A DNA stretch of 64,000 nt from contig JAIOJX010000032.1 of assembly GCA_022376925.1 (NCBI GenBank), positions 119,141,979-119,205,978 on the forward strand, given 5' to 3'. The number at the start of each line of letters is the position of its first letter. Position 1 is the first letter of the stretch. The stretch comes from Tragulus kanchil (Eukaryota > Chordata > Mammalia > Artiodactyla > Tragulidae). Positions 1 through 11,278 of this stretch are shown piece after piece. The translations under genes were made by a program, and so were the position numbers. The notes beneath the pieces were generated by a model. It had not been told where the DNA came from and made no database searches. It saw only the letters and a program-made list of their open reading frames with translations.

Positions 1-242
1 AGTGACTTCATCTCTTTCAGCATTAGGTTTTTCATTTATACAATGAAGGAGTCAGAATGATGATCCCAAACTCCTTCCCAACTTTCACAAGAATTCTCAA
101 ATTGGAAAGGACATCAATGCCATTGTAACTCTTTCTGAATTTCAAAGCCAGTAAGTCTTAGAATTTATTTCAGAGGCATACTTTAGCTTAGCAAATTACT
201 AACCATTTTCTATAGTTGACTCTGAAGAAACTGTGAAGTAGC

Positions 243-370
243 CTGCATATCTTTATTCATTCAAAGATATTTATTGAGTGCCTATTAAGGTGAGATGCCC
301 TATTTAGACACTGTTAACAGCACTGAACAAAGCAAACAAGCTCAGTCTTCTCATGGAACTGGTTTTCTTG
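243..370 (+). mobile_element. L2-like LINE 3' fragment
   Basis: The words tatttattgagtgcctatta, cactgttaacagcactgaac and tctcatggaactgg follow the order of the L2 3' end (tatttattgagcacctact ... cagtgaacaaa ... ctcatggagct). Strongly diverged, so ancient. Confidence 0.55.
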
Positions 371-960
371 TGCTTTAATTAATTGCTTCCATGCACCACA
401 CATCAAATAAGTCTTCTGACTGCTTTGGACAGCAGAAATAGTGATCTAATAGGTTTGTTTTATGTGTTGTGATTTGTGTGGGGCAACCACTGAATTAGCA
501 AAAAATTAAAACTGCTTCAAAAAATACTTGTGTTCAGTTTCTTCATTGATTTGGCAAATAGCTATGTAGATTTTCTGGTAGTTCAGAAAAAAGTAACTCC
601 TGCTTTCAGAACAGATTGAGACACATTCACACAAAAATTCCAACAAAATTTTAAGACACTAATCAAAAGAGAGGAAATATTTCTTGCAGCACTGGAATTT
701 GTCTATTTTCCCATGACTGATTCTTTAAAATGGGATTTTAGATACAAAACCGAGGGCATTTCCCCTACTCTTCCATAGAATGTATGATGGGTCTACAAAA
801 AGAAACGTGACGTGGAATGTGACTGTATCTCAAAAGAGGCATGTTTATAGCCTGGAAAAAAAAAAAAAAAAGCAAATTCTTGGCGTGGAAGGATGTATAT
901 ACTAGATCTAGATTAGTAACATATAACGGATTATTCCATTTGAGTATAGTACTGACAGAG

Positions 961-1110
961 AATTTTAGAGCTGGAAGAACCCTAACCCCTAAGCTTTAAA
1001 AGTGAGAAACCTGAGATTCAGTGACATAAAGTGACCTGGCCAAGGCAAAGCCAAGATACTTGTTAACAGCAAAACTGTAATAAGAATCCGATTCTGCTGA
1101 TTTCTTATCC
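961..1110 (+). mobile_element. MIR-like ancient SINE fragment
   Basis: The stretch has the order tagagctggaagaaccct, gtgagaaacctgagattcag, aagtgacctggccaagg, then a run resembling the end of MIR-type elements. It is highly diverged and the exact family is uncertain. Confidence 0.45.
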
Positions 1111-1282
1111 AGGAATCAGTCCAGCGTTAACTAACCATGAGAATTTCAGCAAATCAGGACTAGAAAGAGGGAGCCCTTTATGGCTGACAGCCACGGTTTT
1201 AGACTAAGTGTATGATACTCAATGTTTGTAGTATATTTCTCCAACAGACTATACAATCTGATATTACTTATATAGGCTTTTG

Positions 1283-3456
1283 ATTAATTTATGGATGAAA
1301 CATCTAAAACAGATAGGTTCCACTGAGAAATAGGGCATATTCAAAATCACATTTGTAAAGTAGCCTGTTCAGAAGTTGGGACCCTCTTTCTTTGCCAAAG
1401 AAAAGTAACCATTCATGAGTCTGTTTCACTAGGCATAATTGAAACAATAAGAATAGTATTCTAAGAAGCACTCTCACTAGGCCCAAAGCTCCTGGAGTCC
1501 TGGATGCCTCTAGACTGGAGGCTGGAAAGACTCAAAACTGCAAGCCAGGGTCAAGTTCCTAAGCCAGGATTCTTAAGCCAGAGACTGTTTGTATTAGGAT
1601 AATTAAGAATATCTAAAAACACACAACCTTTTGAGGTCATGGTCACAGATGATAACCATGTCTTACTGCCCCTCCTCCCAGTCCCCACCTCCAATCTCTT
1701 GGACACAGCAGCGGAGAAATCAGTGAGGTCAGAATGGTCTCTACCTGAAATCTTGACTTTAATGGAATCAGAGTTAAATACTTTCAGGGAGAAGGATCAG
1801 TTTAAAGAAAACCCATCAAGGGTCTCCTCTCCTACTTTATGCTCAAGAGGTGAATCTAATCTTTCTCTGATTTCTCTCCATCTGCAGGTTCCTAGCTTGG
1901 GAATAAGATTCTATGCGGTGCATTGCTGATGCTTAGACACTCTTGGAAAACTTTTCAAAACATTCATCTTAATGGCAATTTTGTAAATTTTGTGTTGGCT
2001 TCTATAAATCTAAACTGGCAGGGTACTGAAGCGAGCAAAATTTGCTAATTTGAGGTTAGCTTGATTTTCCTCGGACCTTCAGGCGACTTCAGATGAATTC
2101 AAGTTCCTTCCAGAGTAAGTCTTCTAAGTGAATTAAACCCCATTCTCAAACCTTGGCCTCTGAGCAGATGGTGGTGGTCAAAGAAGCTCTCAAGGTTAGG
2201 GATTTTCTCTAACCCGAAATGGTCTCTCAGGGGAGAGCGGCAGGTTTGGGTGACCCAAAGGAGACTTGGCCGTGGGAGGCCCGGTGCGCGCGCCCCGCCC
2301 CGGAGGGACCCCGGAGAGCCTCCCACCCTCCCGGGCCCACCTAGCTCACCAAGGTTGCGCCGCACGGGCTATATAGTTTTATTAATTTATGGATGAAACA
2401 TCTAAAACAGATAGGTTCCACTGAGAAATAGGGCATATTCAAAATCACATTTGTAAAGTAGCCTGTTCAGAAGTTGGGACCCTCTTTCTTTGCCAAAGAA
2501 AAGTAACCATTCATGAGTCTGTTTCACTAGGCATAATTGAAACAATAAGAATAGTATTCTAAGAAGCACTCTCACTAGGCCCAAAGCTCCTGGAGTCCTG
2601 GATGCCTCTAGACTGGAGGCTGGAAAGACTCAAAACTGCAAGCCAGGGTCAAGTTCCTAAGCCAGGATTCTTAAGCCAGAGACTGTTTGTATTAGGATAA
2701 TTAAGAATATCTAAAAACACACAACCTTTTGAGGTCATGGTCACAGATGATAACCATGTCTTACTGCCCCTCCTCCCAGTCCCCACCTCCAATCTCTTGG
2801 ACACAGCAGCGGAGAAATCAGTGAGGTCAGAATGGTCTCTACCTGAAATCTTGACTTTAATGGAATCAGAGTTAAATACTTTCAGGGAGAAGGATCAGTT
2901 TAAAGAAAACCCATCAAGGGTCTCCTCTCCTACTTTATGCTCAAGAGGTGAATCTAATCTTTCTCTGATTTCTCTCCATCTGCAGGTTCCTAGCTTGGGA
3001 ATAAGATTCTATGCGGTGCATTGCTGATGCTTAGACACTCTTGGAAAACTTTTCAAAACATTCATCTTAATGGCAATTTTGTAAATTTTGTGTTGGCTTC
3101 TATAAATCTAAACTGGCAGGGTACTGAAGCGAGCAAAATTTGCTAATTTGAGGTTAGCTTGATTTTCCTCGGACCTTCAGGCGACTTCAGATGAATTCAA
3201 GTTCCTTCCAGAGTAAGTCTTCTAAGTGAATTAAACCCCATTCTCAAACCTTGGCCTCTGAGCAGATGGTGGTGGTCAAAGAAGCTCTCAAGGTTAGGGA
3301 TTTTCTCTAACCCGAAATGGTCTCTCAGGGGAGAGCGGCAGGTTTGGGTGACCCAAAGGAGACTTGGCCGTGGGAGGCCCGGTGCGCGCGCCCCGCCCCG
3401 GAGGGACCCCGGAGAGCCTCCCACCCTCCCGGGCCCACCTAGCTCACCAAGGTTGC
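1283..3456. repeat. Direct duplication D1 (offset 1098)
   Basis: Copy 1 is 1283-2358 and copy 2 is 2381-3456, essentially identical throughout. The 22 bp between them (2359-2380) match neither flank well. Copy 1 stops inside RIMKLA exon 1, where the sequence turns GC-rich. Best explained as two assembly tiles joined without merging their overlap. Confidence 0.93.
2350..2358 (-). pseudogene. RIMKLA: Spurious 9-bp remnant of RIMKLA exon 1 end with its splice donor
   Basis: The left copy of duplication D1 carries the donor GTGAGC (complement 2344-2349) and the last nine exon bases. It then breaks into unrelated sequence at 2359-2380. The complete exon sits 1098 bp to the right. It is not a second exon; it shows the left tile running out of sequence just as it enters the GC-rich exon. 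Confidence 0.8.
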
Positions 3457-3610
3457 CGCCGACGACGGTGACAGCGATCTGGTCCATGAGCACCGCCCGG
3501 AAGCGCACGTCCTGCTCGGAGCAGCGCTGCCGGAGAGCGCGCAGGATCTGCACCTGCGGGTAGTCCTCGCGGATGCGCCGGTCCGTCAGGAACCAGAGCT
3601 GGGAGCACAT
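3448..3610 (-). CDS. RIMKLA: RIMKLA coding exon 1 (N-acetylaspartylglutamate synthase A), partial gene
   Basis: This exon encodes the first 54 codons plus one base of a RimK-like ATP-grasp ligase that joins N-acetylaspartate to glutamate, making the neuropeptide NAAG in the cytosol of neurons. Seen: reading leftward from ATG at 3610-3608, the protein begins MCSQ and contains LWFLTDRRIREDYPQVQ and the run ILRALRQRCSEQDVRFRAVL, ending IAVTVVGGNL. I recognise this as the RIMKLA N-terminus; the paralogue RIMKLB differs in the same stretch. The start has a strong Kozak context (GCCGCC before ATG) and no earlier in-frame ATG is evident. The frame ends at a consensus splice donor, G|GTGAGC, with the intron starting at 3447, which leaves phase 1. 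The ATP-grasp domain lies in later exons outside the window to the left. The open frame running past 3448 is intron read-through. Confidence 0.93.
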
Positions 3611-3808
3611 GGCGGCCAGGGCGGCGGCGCCTGGTGGGGCGCGGGCCCCCTAGGCGCCCCGGGCCGCTCGCTCGGACTGGCGGGCGGGCGGCCGGCGTCC
3701 CGGCGAGCGCGCGCCGCGGCTCCGCTCCCGCCGGTGCGCCAGGCGCCTCTGCAGCCCTGACCCAGCGAATCTGCCCGGCCACTCAGCGCCGCCGCCGGCC
3801 CGGGCCAA

Positions 3809-3816
3809 CCAATCAG
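3809..3816 (+). promoter_or_regulatory. CCAAT box (NF-Y type) in RIMKLA promoter
   Basis: The sequence ccaatcag matches the strong NF-Y core and lies in the CpG island about 200 bp upstream of the RIMKLA ATG. It reads CCAAT on the plus strand, so it is ATTGG relative to the gene; NF-Y works in both orientations. Functional use is inferred from position only. Confidence 0.5.
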
Positions 3817-4083
3817 CGCGCGGCGGCGGGCGCGGGCCGGCCGCGGGGCCAGCTGCAGAGGCGGCCGCGGCGGGCGGCGCCCCGGTAGGGCTGCGGGGCC
3901 GAGACCCGGGCCTGCGGCGGCCGGGGGAGGGGACCCGGGCGGGGCAGGTGGCCCCGGGGAGCCCCGAGCGAGGCGAGTGGTAGCGAGGCTGAACGGACAT
4001 CCCTGCCCTGCGCTGGACCCGGTGGGCGTGGCGCTGCCCCCGGCGTGGCGCGGCCGGAGCGGGAGGGGCCCGGGCGCCTACCC

Positions 4084-6405
4084 AGTGAAGCGGAGAAGGT
4101 GTCCCGGCTGACGGACTAATGGTCTGCAGCGGGCAGCAGGATGCTTCCCGAAGACCGTCCGGAACACCTGGGGGCTGGGAGCATCGGCTGCCCCCTCCAG
4201 AGCCCAGGCCAGGGCCCCGAGGACCTCTCAAAGGAGATTCCAGGGCCTGGCCAAGATCACCCAGCTAGGCCCCCCAGTTGAACCCAGGCCTTGAAATCCT
4301 CTGCCCAAATCGTGGCCTGGTGCAGGAGTGAGGGGAGGGAGTTGGATTGAAGGTTAAGATAATCTGAAGGTGCATTTCTCAGGGTCTAGGGTTTTCTCTC
4401 GGAAACCCCCTCCCAGAATGCAACAGTTCTGGGCCTGTAGCTTCTCAAGGTGAAGAAAACAGGTAGAAGAGTCCTTTTAGTTATAAGAACCACTAGCTGG
4501 TCTTCCCCCACCCTCCCAGACCATATAACTGAGTCATTATTAAACACTGTCCTTGGTCCTAGCCAGTTGCAAATTCTGCCAGCAAACCACAGTGTTTTTA
4601 GCCAGACTTTCCGTTCTAAATAACTGCAAGACAAAAGTTAGCCATCTTTGGAGATTGCATTTGCTCTTCTGGCTCATGAAAATATTTGTCCTTTTTTTTT
4701 TTTGGCTTAAGGAGGCAAGAGGAATTTCAAAGCAGGCCAAGCAATAACAATTTAGAAATGGAGTAAGATATAGATAAGATATCTTAGGTAAGATATAGGC
4801 TTCACTATAAATATATATATATATATATATATTTGCAGGTGTGTGCATTTGTCCATTTGATATCTTGATGTGTGATATCCCCTTAAAAAAGTTCTATTTA
4901 AATGGAATTTCAAAAATTAATTCTTTTTCAAGCAATGCTAAGTAAATCCTTTTGTGTTGCAAAATACCTGCCACCATGAATGTATTTTCTTAAAGCAGCA
5001 ATAACCTAGTGCCCCATGACTTAGTAACTTTCAAAACTGAGTTTTAACCACAGGTCGACTGGGCACTAGAGGCTCTATCTTCTACCTTAACTATTTCCTT
5101 GATGTCCCATGATATGTATTTTGTAACCCTGATGCTTTCTACGTGACTTCTGCAGTATCACACATATGATATCTGTAAGATGATCAGAACCATAGTTGTC
5201 TGGAACAATAATGTATTTATGAGTCAGGAAATTTAGGAGTTGCTTACACCCCCCGGGGGAGTGAAGCGGAGAAGGTGTCCCGGCTGACGGACTAATGGTC
5301 TGCAGCGGGCACAGGATCCCGAAGACCCCCCTGGGGCTGGGAGCATCGGCTGCCCTCCAGAGCCCAGGCCAGGGCCCGAGGACCTCTCAAAGGAGATTCC
5401 AGGGCCTGGCCAAGATCACCCAGCTAGGCCCCCCAGTTGAACCCAGGCCTTGAAATCCTCTGCCCAAATCGTGGCCTGGTGCAGGAGTGAGGGGAGGGAG
5501 TTGGATTGAAGGTTAAGATAATCTGAAGGTGCATTTCTCAGGGTCTAGGGTTTTCTCTCGGAAACCCCCTCCCAGAATGCAACAGTTCTGGGCCTGTAGC
5601 TTCTCAAGGTGAAGAAAACAGGTAGAAGAGTCCTTTTAGTTATAAGAACCACTAGCTGGTCTTCCCCCACCCTCCCAGACCATATAACTGAGTCATTATT
5701 AAACACTGTCCTTGGTCCTAGCCAGTTGCAAATTCTGCCAGCAAACCACAGTGTTTTTAGCCAGACTTTCCGTTCTAAATAACTGCAAGACAAAAGTTAG
5801 CCATCTTTGGAGATTGCATTTGCTCTTCTGGCTCATGAAAATATTTGTCCTTTTTTTTTTGGCTTAAGGAGGCAAGAGGAATTTCAAAGCAGGCCAAGCA
5901 ATAACAATTTAGAAATGGAGTAAGATATAGATAAGATATCTTAGGTAAGATATAGGCTTCACTATAAATATATATATATATATATATATTTGCAGGTGTG
6001 TGCATTTGTCCATTTGATATCTTGATGTGTGATATCCCCTTAAAAAAGTTCTATTTAAATGGAATTTCAAAAATTAATTCTTTTTCAAGCAATGCTAAGT
6101 AAATCCTTTTGTGTTGCAAAATACCTGCCACCATGAATGTATTTTCTTAAAGCAGCAATAACCTAGTGCCCCATGACTTAGTAACTTTCAAAACTGAGTT
6201 TTAACCACAGGTCGACTGGGCACTAGAGGCTCTATCTTCTACCTTAACTATTTCCTTGATGTCCCATGATATGTATTTTGTAACCCTGATGCTTTCTACG
6301 TGACTTCTGCAGTATCACACATATGATATCTGTAAGATGATCAGAACCATAGTTGTCTGGAACAATAATGTATTTATGAGTCAGGAAATTTAGGAGTTGC
6401 TTACA
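4084..6405. repeat. Direct duplication D2 (offset about 1159)
   Basis: Copy 1 is 4084-5248 and copy 2 is 5260-6405. The junction 5249-5259 is a C/G homopolymer run. The first 110 bases of copy 2 lack several short pieces present in copy 1 (compare 4131-4175 with 5310-5342). The interior is nearly identical, including the long frames and the AT dinucleotide run. Confidence 0.93.
4242..4310 (+). mobile_element. MIR-like fragment upstream of RIMKLA
   Basis: The words gccaagatcacccagctagg and tgaacccaggccttgaa match the conserved 3' part of MIR. The same fragment recurs at about 5401-5470 because of duplication D2. Confidence 0.5.
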
Positions 6406-6649
6406 ATCCATTTTCATAGTCACCTTCATAAGTCAAGAATGTTTAATTCATATGCAAATGAATCCTAGGATCCCCAAAACCCAGGTTTGAGTAGAACAGG
6501 ATCTGAAGACCCAAATGTTGTCATTGCATCTTCACTGTCTTTGCTCATCCTCCCCAGAGGGCTGCTACCACCACTGTGATCTCCCTTTTCTAGGATGGAT
6601 GATAAGCGAGACCCTCAAGAGTGACATATCTGGTTAGGATATAGCTAAG

Positions 6650-6860
6650 CTTATGTTCCCAGGTGGCACAGTGGTGAAAAATCCATCTGCCAATGCAAGA
6701 GACACAGATTCTATCCCTGAGTAGGGAAGATCTCCTGGAGTAGGAAATGGCAACCCACTCCAGTAATCTTGCCTTGAAAATTCCATGAAGAGGAGCCTGA
6801 TGGGCTAAAGTCCATGGGGTCACAAAGAGTCAAACACAAATGAGCACACAAACTTATGTT
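6650..6860 (+). mobile_element. Bov-tA SINE with TSD
   Basis: A tRNA-like head (ggtggcacagtggtgaaaaa) is followed by the BovA body (ggaaatggcaacccactcca, then catggggtcacaaagagtca). The flanks carry cttatgtt at 6650-6657 and 6853-6860. The element is repeated at about 7798-8008 and, broken, at 9111-9150 through D3 and D4. Confidence 0.85.
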
Positions 6861-6960
6861 GGTATGTTTTATTCTATTATCAAAATTCTCAAGCACAGAG
6901 ATAGCTGTTCCAGATTTGGGCCATTTTCTGAGATGTATTACCTTCTGTGGTCTTTCTTCA

Positions 6961-7188
6961 TGGTGTCCTTTGTAGCTCAGTGGTAAAAAAAAAAAATTCA
7001 TGTGCTAATGTAGGAGATGCAAGAGATACAGGTCTGATCCCTTGGTTGGGAAGATTCCCTGGAGGAGGAAATGGCAACGGGCTCCAGGATACTTGCCTAG
7101 AAAATTCCAAGGAGGAACCTGGCAGGCTACAGTTCATGGGGCTGCAGAGTTGGACACAACTGAGCGACTGGGCACACACACAATATTT
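6961..7188 (+). mobile_element. Bov-tA SINE
   Basis: The head reads tttgtagctcagtggt, then an A-run, then the BovA body (aggaggaaatggcaac, ggctgcagagttggacacaa) and a CA-rich tail. It is copied at about 8109-8336 and 9267-9494 by D3 and D4. Confidence 0.85.
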
Positions 7189-7935
7189 CTTCATAGATGA
7201 CTCCCAAATTCAGCTTTAACGCTGATGTAGCCTGAGCTTCTACAATATGAAAACATAAGTAAATCCTTTTGTGTTGCAAAATCCTGCCAATAGCTTAAAG
7301 CAGCAATAACCTAGTGCCCCATGACTTAGTAACTTTCAAAACTGAGTTTTAACCACAGGTCGACTGGGCACTAGAGGCTCTATCTTCTACCTTAACTATT
7401 TCCTTGATGTCCCATGATATGTATTTTGTAACCCTGATGCTTTCTACGTGACTTCTGCAGTATCACACATATGATATCTGTAAGATGATCAGAACCATAG
7501 TTGTCTGGAACAATAATGTATTTATGAGTCAGGAAATTTAGGAGTTGCTTACAATCCATTTTCATAGTCACCTTCATAAGTCAAGAATGTTTAATTCATA
7601 TGCAAATGAATCCTAGGATCCCCAAAACCCAGGTTTGAGTAGAACAGGATCTGAAGACCCAAATGTTGTCATTGCATCTTCACTGTCTTTGCTCATCCTC
7701 CCCAGAGGGCTGCTACCACCACTGTGATCTCCCTTTTCTAGGATGGATGATAAGCGAGACCCTCAAGAGTGACATATCTGGTTAGGATATAGCTAAGCTT
7801 ATGTTCCCAGGTGGCACAGTGGTGAAAAATCCATCTGCCAATGCAAGAGACACAGATTCTATCCCTGAGTAGGGAAGATCTCCTGGAGTAGGAAATGGCA
7901 ACCCACTCCAGTAATCTTGCCTTGAAAATTCCATG

Positions 7936-10267
7936 AAGAGGAGCCTGATGGGCTAAAGTCCATGGGGTCACAAAGAGTCAAACACAAATGAGCACACAAA
8001 CTTATGTTGGTATGTTTTATTCTATTATCAAAATTCTCAAGCACAGAGATAGCTGTTCCAGATTTGGGCCATTTTCTGAGATGTATTACCTTCTGTGGTC
8101 TTTCTTCATGGTGTCCTTTGTAGCTCAGTGGTAAAAAAAAAAAATTCATGTGCTAATGTAGGAGATGCAAGAGATACAGGTCTGATCCCTTGGTTGGGAA
8201 GATTCCCTGGAGGAGGAAATGGCAACGGGCTCCAGGATACTTGCCTAGAAAATTCCAAGGAGGAACCTGGCAGGCTACAGTTCATGGGGCTGCAGAGTTG
8301 GACACAACTGAGCGACTGGGCACACACACAATATTTCTTCATAGATGACTCCCAAATTCAGCTTTAACGCTGATGTAGCCTGAGCTTCTACAATATGAAA
8401 ACATGCTGGCTATAACCTCAGTGTCCTTAAAGATAGATTCATCCTTTCCAGCTTTGTTCCAGATTCAGCTATTTTAAACAATTAGGAAAATGTATTATCT
8501 CATGTAACATGAAATCAAGGGAGGTGACTCGAAGGTTTGTTCATTTAACAGCTCAATAACCTTCTCAGGGACCCAAATTCTTTCTGTCTTTTCACTCTGA
8601 CTACCTAGGCCAGTGCCTGCCATAAATCTAAGAGGTACATGTGTAAACAATGTCTAATGGAAGCAGAGACTGTTTCTTCCCATGTGTCTTTTTTTTATTA
8701 GCAAGGAAAACCTGTCTTAGAAGACTACAATCAGACTTCTCACACTCTCCCACATCTAAACCAGTCACCAGCAGGAAGTAAGAGACCATCACGAATGACT
8801 TAAAGTAATCATGACATCCCCCTATGGCTGGGAATTGAAATCCACCATCCTCAGCAAGCACATATAGAGTTAGGTGAATCCCTAGCCAAAATTGGGGTTC
8901 TCTTAGGAGAAATGAAGGGAAAATGGATCTTGGGAGGACAAAATGGTATTTGAAACAGATGGCTAATAAGGAAAAGTGTATCAGGAAAAGCCAGGTCAGA
9001 CTGTAGTAACAAGTGATTCCAAAGTGACTTACAACAATCAAGTTTTATTTCTTGAAATACAAAACATGCCCATAATGGGTCAGTTTGGCATATTTAAGGT
9101 TGTCTTCATAAAGAGAGCCTGATGGGCTAAAGTCCATGGGGTCACAAGGGTCAAAAAATGAAAAATTGGGGTTTTTATTCTATTATCAAAATTCTCAAGC
9201 ACAGAGATAGCTGTTCCAGATTTGGGCCATTTTCTGAGATGTATTACCTTCTGTGGTCTTTCTTCATGGTGTCCTTTGTAGCTCAGTGGTAAAAAAAAAA
9301 AATTCATGTGCTAATGTAGGAGATGCAAGAGATACAGGTCTGATCCCTTGGTTGGGAAGATTCCCTGGAGGAGGAAATGGCAACGGGCTCCAGGATACTT
9401 GCCTAGAAAATTCCAAGGAGGAACCTGGCAGGCTACAGTTCATGGGGCTGCAGAGTTGGACACAACTGAGCGACTGGGCACACACACAATATTTCTTCAT
9501 AGATGACTCCCAAATTCAGCTTTAACGCTGATGTAGCCTGAGCTTCTACAATATGAAAACATGCTGGCTATAACCTCAGTGTCCTTAAAGATAGATTCAT
9601 CCTTTCCAGCTTTGTTCCAGATTCAGCTATTTTAAACAATTAGGAAAATGTATTATCTCATGTAACATGAAATCAAGGGAGGTGACTCGAAGGTTTGTTC
9701 ATTTAACAGCTCAATAACCTTCTCAGGGACCCAAATTCTTTCTGTCTTTTCACTCTGACTACCTAGGCCAGTGCCTGCCATAAATCTAAGAGGTACATGT
9801 GTAAACAATGTCTAATGGAAGCAGAGACTGTTTCTTCCCATGTGTCTTTTTTTTATTAGCAAGGAAAACCTGTCTTAGAAGACTACAATCAGACTTCTCA
9901 CACTCTCCCACATCTAAACCAGTCACCAGCAGGAAGTAAGAGACCATCACGAATGACTTAAAGTAATCATGACATCCCCCTATGGCTGGGAATTGAAATC
10001 CACCATCCTCAGCAAGCACATATAGAGTTAGGTGAATCCCTAGCCAAAATTGGGGTTCTCTTAGGAGAAATGAAGGGAAAATGGATCTTGGGAGGACAAA
10101 ATGGTATTTGAAACAGATGGCTAATAAGGAAAAGTGTATCAGGAAAAGCCAGGTCAGACTGTAGTAACAAGTGATTCCAAAGTGACTTACAACAATCAAG
10201 TTTTATTTCTTGAAATACAAAACATGCCCATAATGGGTCAGTTTGGCATATTTAAGGTTGTCTTCAT
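7936..10267. repeat. Direct duplication D4 (offset 1158)
   Basis: Copy 1 is 7936-9109 and copy 2 is 9111-10267. The first 70 bases of copy 2 are degraded (9140-9175 against 7965-8020, 17 bp net loss); the rest is identical. The Bov-tA SINE at 6961-7185 thus appears a third time at 9267-9491. Confidence 0.93.
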
Positions 10268-10297
10268 GCCAGGAATCAGACTGATAGAGTAAGCTTT

Positions 10298-10662
10298 TTT
10301 TAAAAAAAAAAAAAGAATTTGATTGATTTATTTACTTTTTTGGCTGTTCTGGGTCTTTATTGCTCCACAGGCTTTTCTCTTGTTGTGGAGAATGAGGGGC
10401 TACTCTCTAGTTGTGGTACGTGGCCTTATTGCAGTGGCTTTGCTTGTGGCACAGCATGGGCTATGAAGTGCACAGGCTTCAGTAGTTGTGGCACATGGGC
10501 TCAGTTGTTGCAGTTGCCAGGTTCTAGAGCACAGGCTCAGTGGTTGTGGCACACGGGCTTAGTTGCTCCACGGCATGTGGGGTCTTCCTGGATTAGGTAT
10601 CAAACCCACGTCTTCTGCATTGGCAGGCAGATTCTCTACCACTCAGCCACCAGGGAAGCCTC
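10298..10662 (-). mobile_element. CHR-type tRNA-derived SINE, full length with TSD
   Basis: Read on the minus strand, it starts ggcttccctggtggctgagt, has the tRNA B-box region and ends in an A-rich tail. The TSD agagtaagcttt is perfect at 10286-10297 and 10663-10674. The 116-residue frame inside it is meaningless. Confidence 0.85.
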
Positions 10663-10674
10663 AGAGTAAGCTTT

Positions 10675-11278
10675 ATCTTGAACAGTGTTGGTCTCATTAA
10701 AAGGGGAAAATGTTGATAGTGAATCACATGTTGGTTCTTAATACCTCTGCCTGGAACTGTTACGTGTTAGAGCTTACGTTTTCTTGGCCAGAACAAGCTT
10801 ACTTGGTCAAGTCTGACATCAGCAGGGACCAGGTTTAAGGTTAGGGAAGTATCATCCTTTCCTGAAAAGAGCAACAACAAAATTGTAAAAAAAACCTGTG
10901 ACCAACAATGTAGTCTGCCACATTCAAGGATGAGAAATAGCCACATCCTACTCTGCTGATCATCTCTCATCACTTCAGAGTTCCCAAGAGAACTACACAG
11001 AAGAAAGAAGTTGGAATAGGAACCAAAGGATCATTTTATTCATAGCTGAGCTAGCACCCAATAGCCTCTAGGAAAGAACTCTGCCAAAAGACTGAATCAC
11101 ATGGCTTAGGTTTAAGGCTGAAGTGAAACTTCATAATCCCCTGCTCCACCTGCACCCTCTAGATTTGGAGACTGTCACGTACAGGCATGCCTATAGAAAG
11201 GGGAGAAGATGACCACATCTGCTAGCAGACCAGAGACCAACTTTACTCATCCATGGGTGGGTCAAATAGAAAGCAGGC
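10675..11278. other. Unassigned intergenic stretch
   Basis: I see no gene, RNA or clearly recognisable repeat. An A-run lies at 10885-10892. The part right of 11010 recurs in D5. Confidence 0.5.

Larger units (their letters stand above)
1..3447 (-). other. RIMKLA: RIMKLA intron 1, 5' portion
   Basis: The intron begins at the GT donor (complement of 3446-3447) and runs left beyond the window. No exon-like conserved frame is visible in it. It holds an L2-like piece near 243-370, a MIR-like piece near 961-1110 and an A-rich run near 857-872. Positions 1283-3456 are a false direct duplication (D1), so the true intron segment here is about 1.1 kb shorter than it appears. The 96-residue frames at 1639-1929 and 2737-3027 are the same non-coding stretch seen twice. 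Confidence 0.85.
3370..4120 (-). promoter_or_regulatory. RIMKLA: CpG island and promoter region of RIMKLA
   Basis: This stretch is extremely GC- and CpG-rich against an AT-rich background. It covers exon 1, the presumed 5'UTR and several hundred bases upstream. It contains GC-box-like runs (for example ccccgcccc at 3391-3399) and an NF-Y type CCAAT box at 3809-3816 (ccaatcag), about 200 bp upstream of the start codon. No TATA box is evident, as is usual for a CpG-island promoter. Open frames inside the island on both strands are a by-product of scarce stop codons. The transcription start is not determined. Confidence 0.8.
6096..8404. repeat. Direct duplication D3 (offset 1148)
   Basis: Copy 1 is 6096-7256 and copy 2 is 7256-8404, joined with no spacer. 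Copy 2 loses 12 bp net just after its start (7281-7298 against 6121-6150) and is then identical. Copy 1 begins inside copy 2 of D2, so 6096-6405 exists three times in the window. Confidence 0.93.

Noticed and set aside
1639..1929. 96-codon plus-strand frame, present twice
   Set aside because: It lies in RIMKLA intron 1 with no recognisable domain; the second copy is only D1.
1283..3456. Reading the direct repeats as a genuine tandem gene or segmental duplication system
   Set aside because: Unit length is constant while unit content, boundaries and repeat context vary. Damage is confined to the joins, and nested SINEs are copied with their TSDs.
3444..4231. Several long, Pro/Arg/Ala-rich frames on both strands of the CpG island
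   Set aside because: GC-rich sequence has few stop codons. Only the RIMKLA frame shows a known protein, a Kozak context and a splice donor.
3650..4231. Divergent gene sharing the RIMKLA CpG island
   Set aside because: No recognisable protein or splice-supported exon is visible on the plus strand. The neighbouring gene expected upstream in other mammals is tens of kilobases away as I recall, and nothing of it is seen here.
8628..9041. 137-codon minus frame, copied at 9786-10199
   Set aside because: No recognised domain. It lies in intergenic DNA between SINEs and its apparent duplication is D4.
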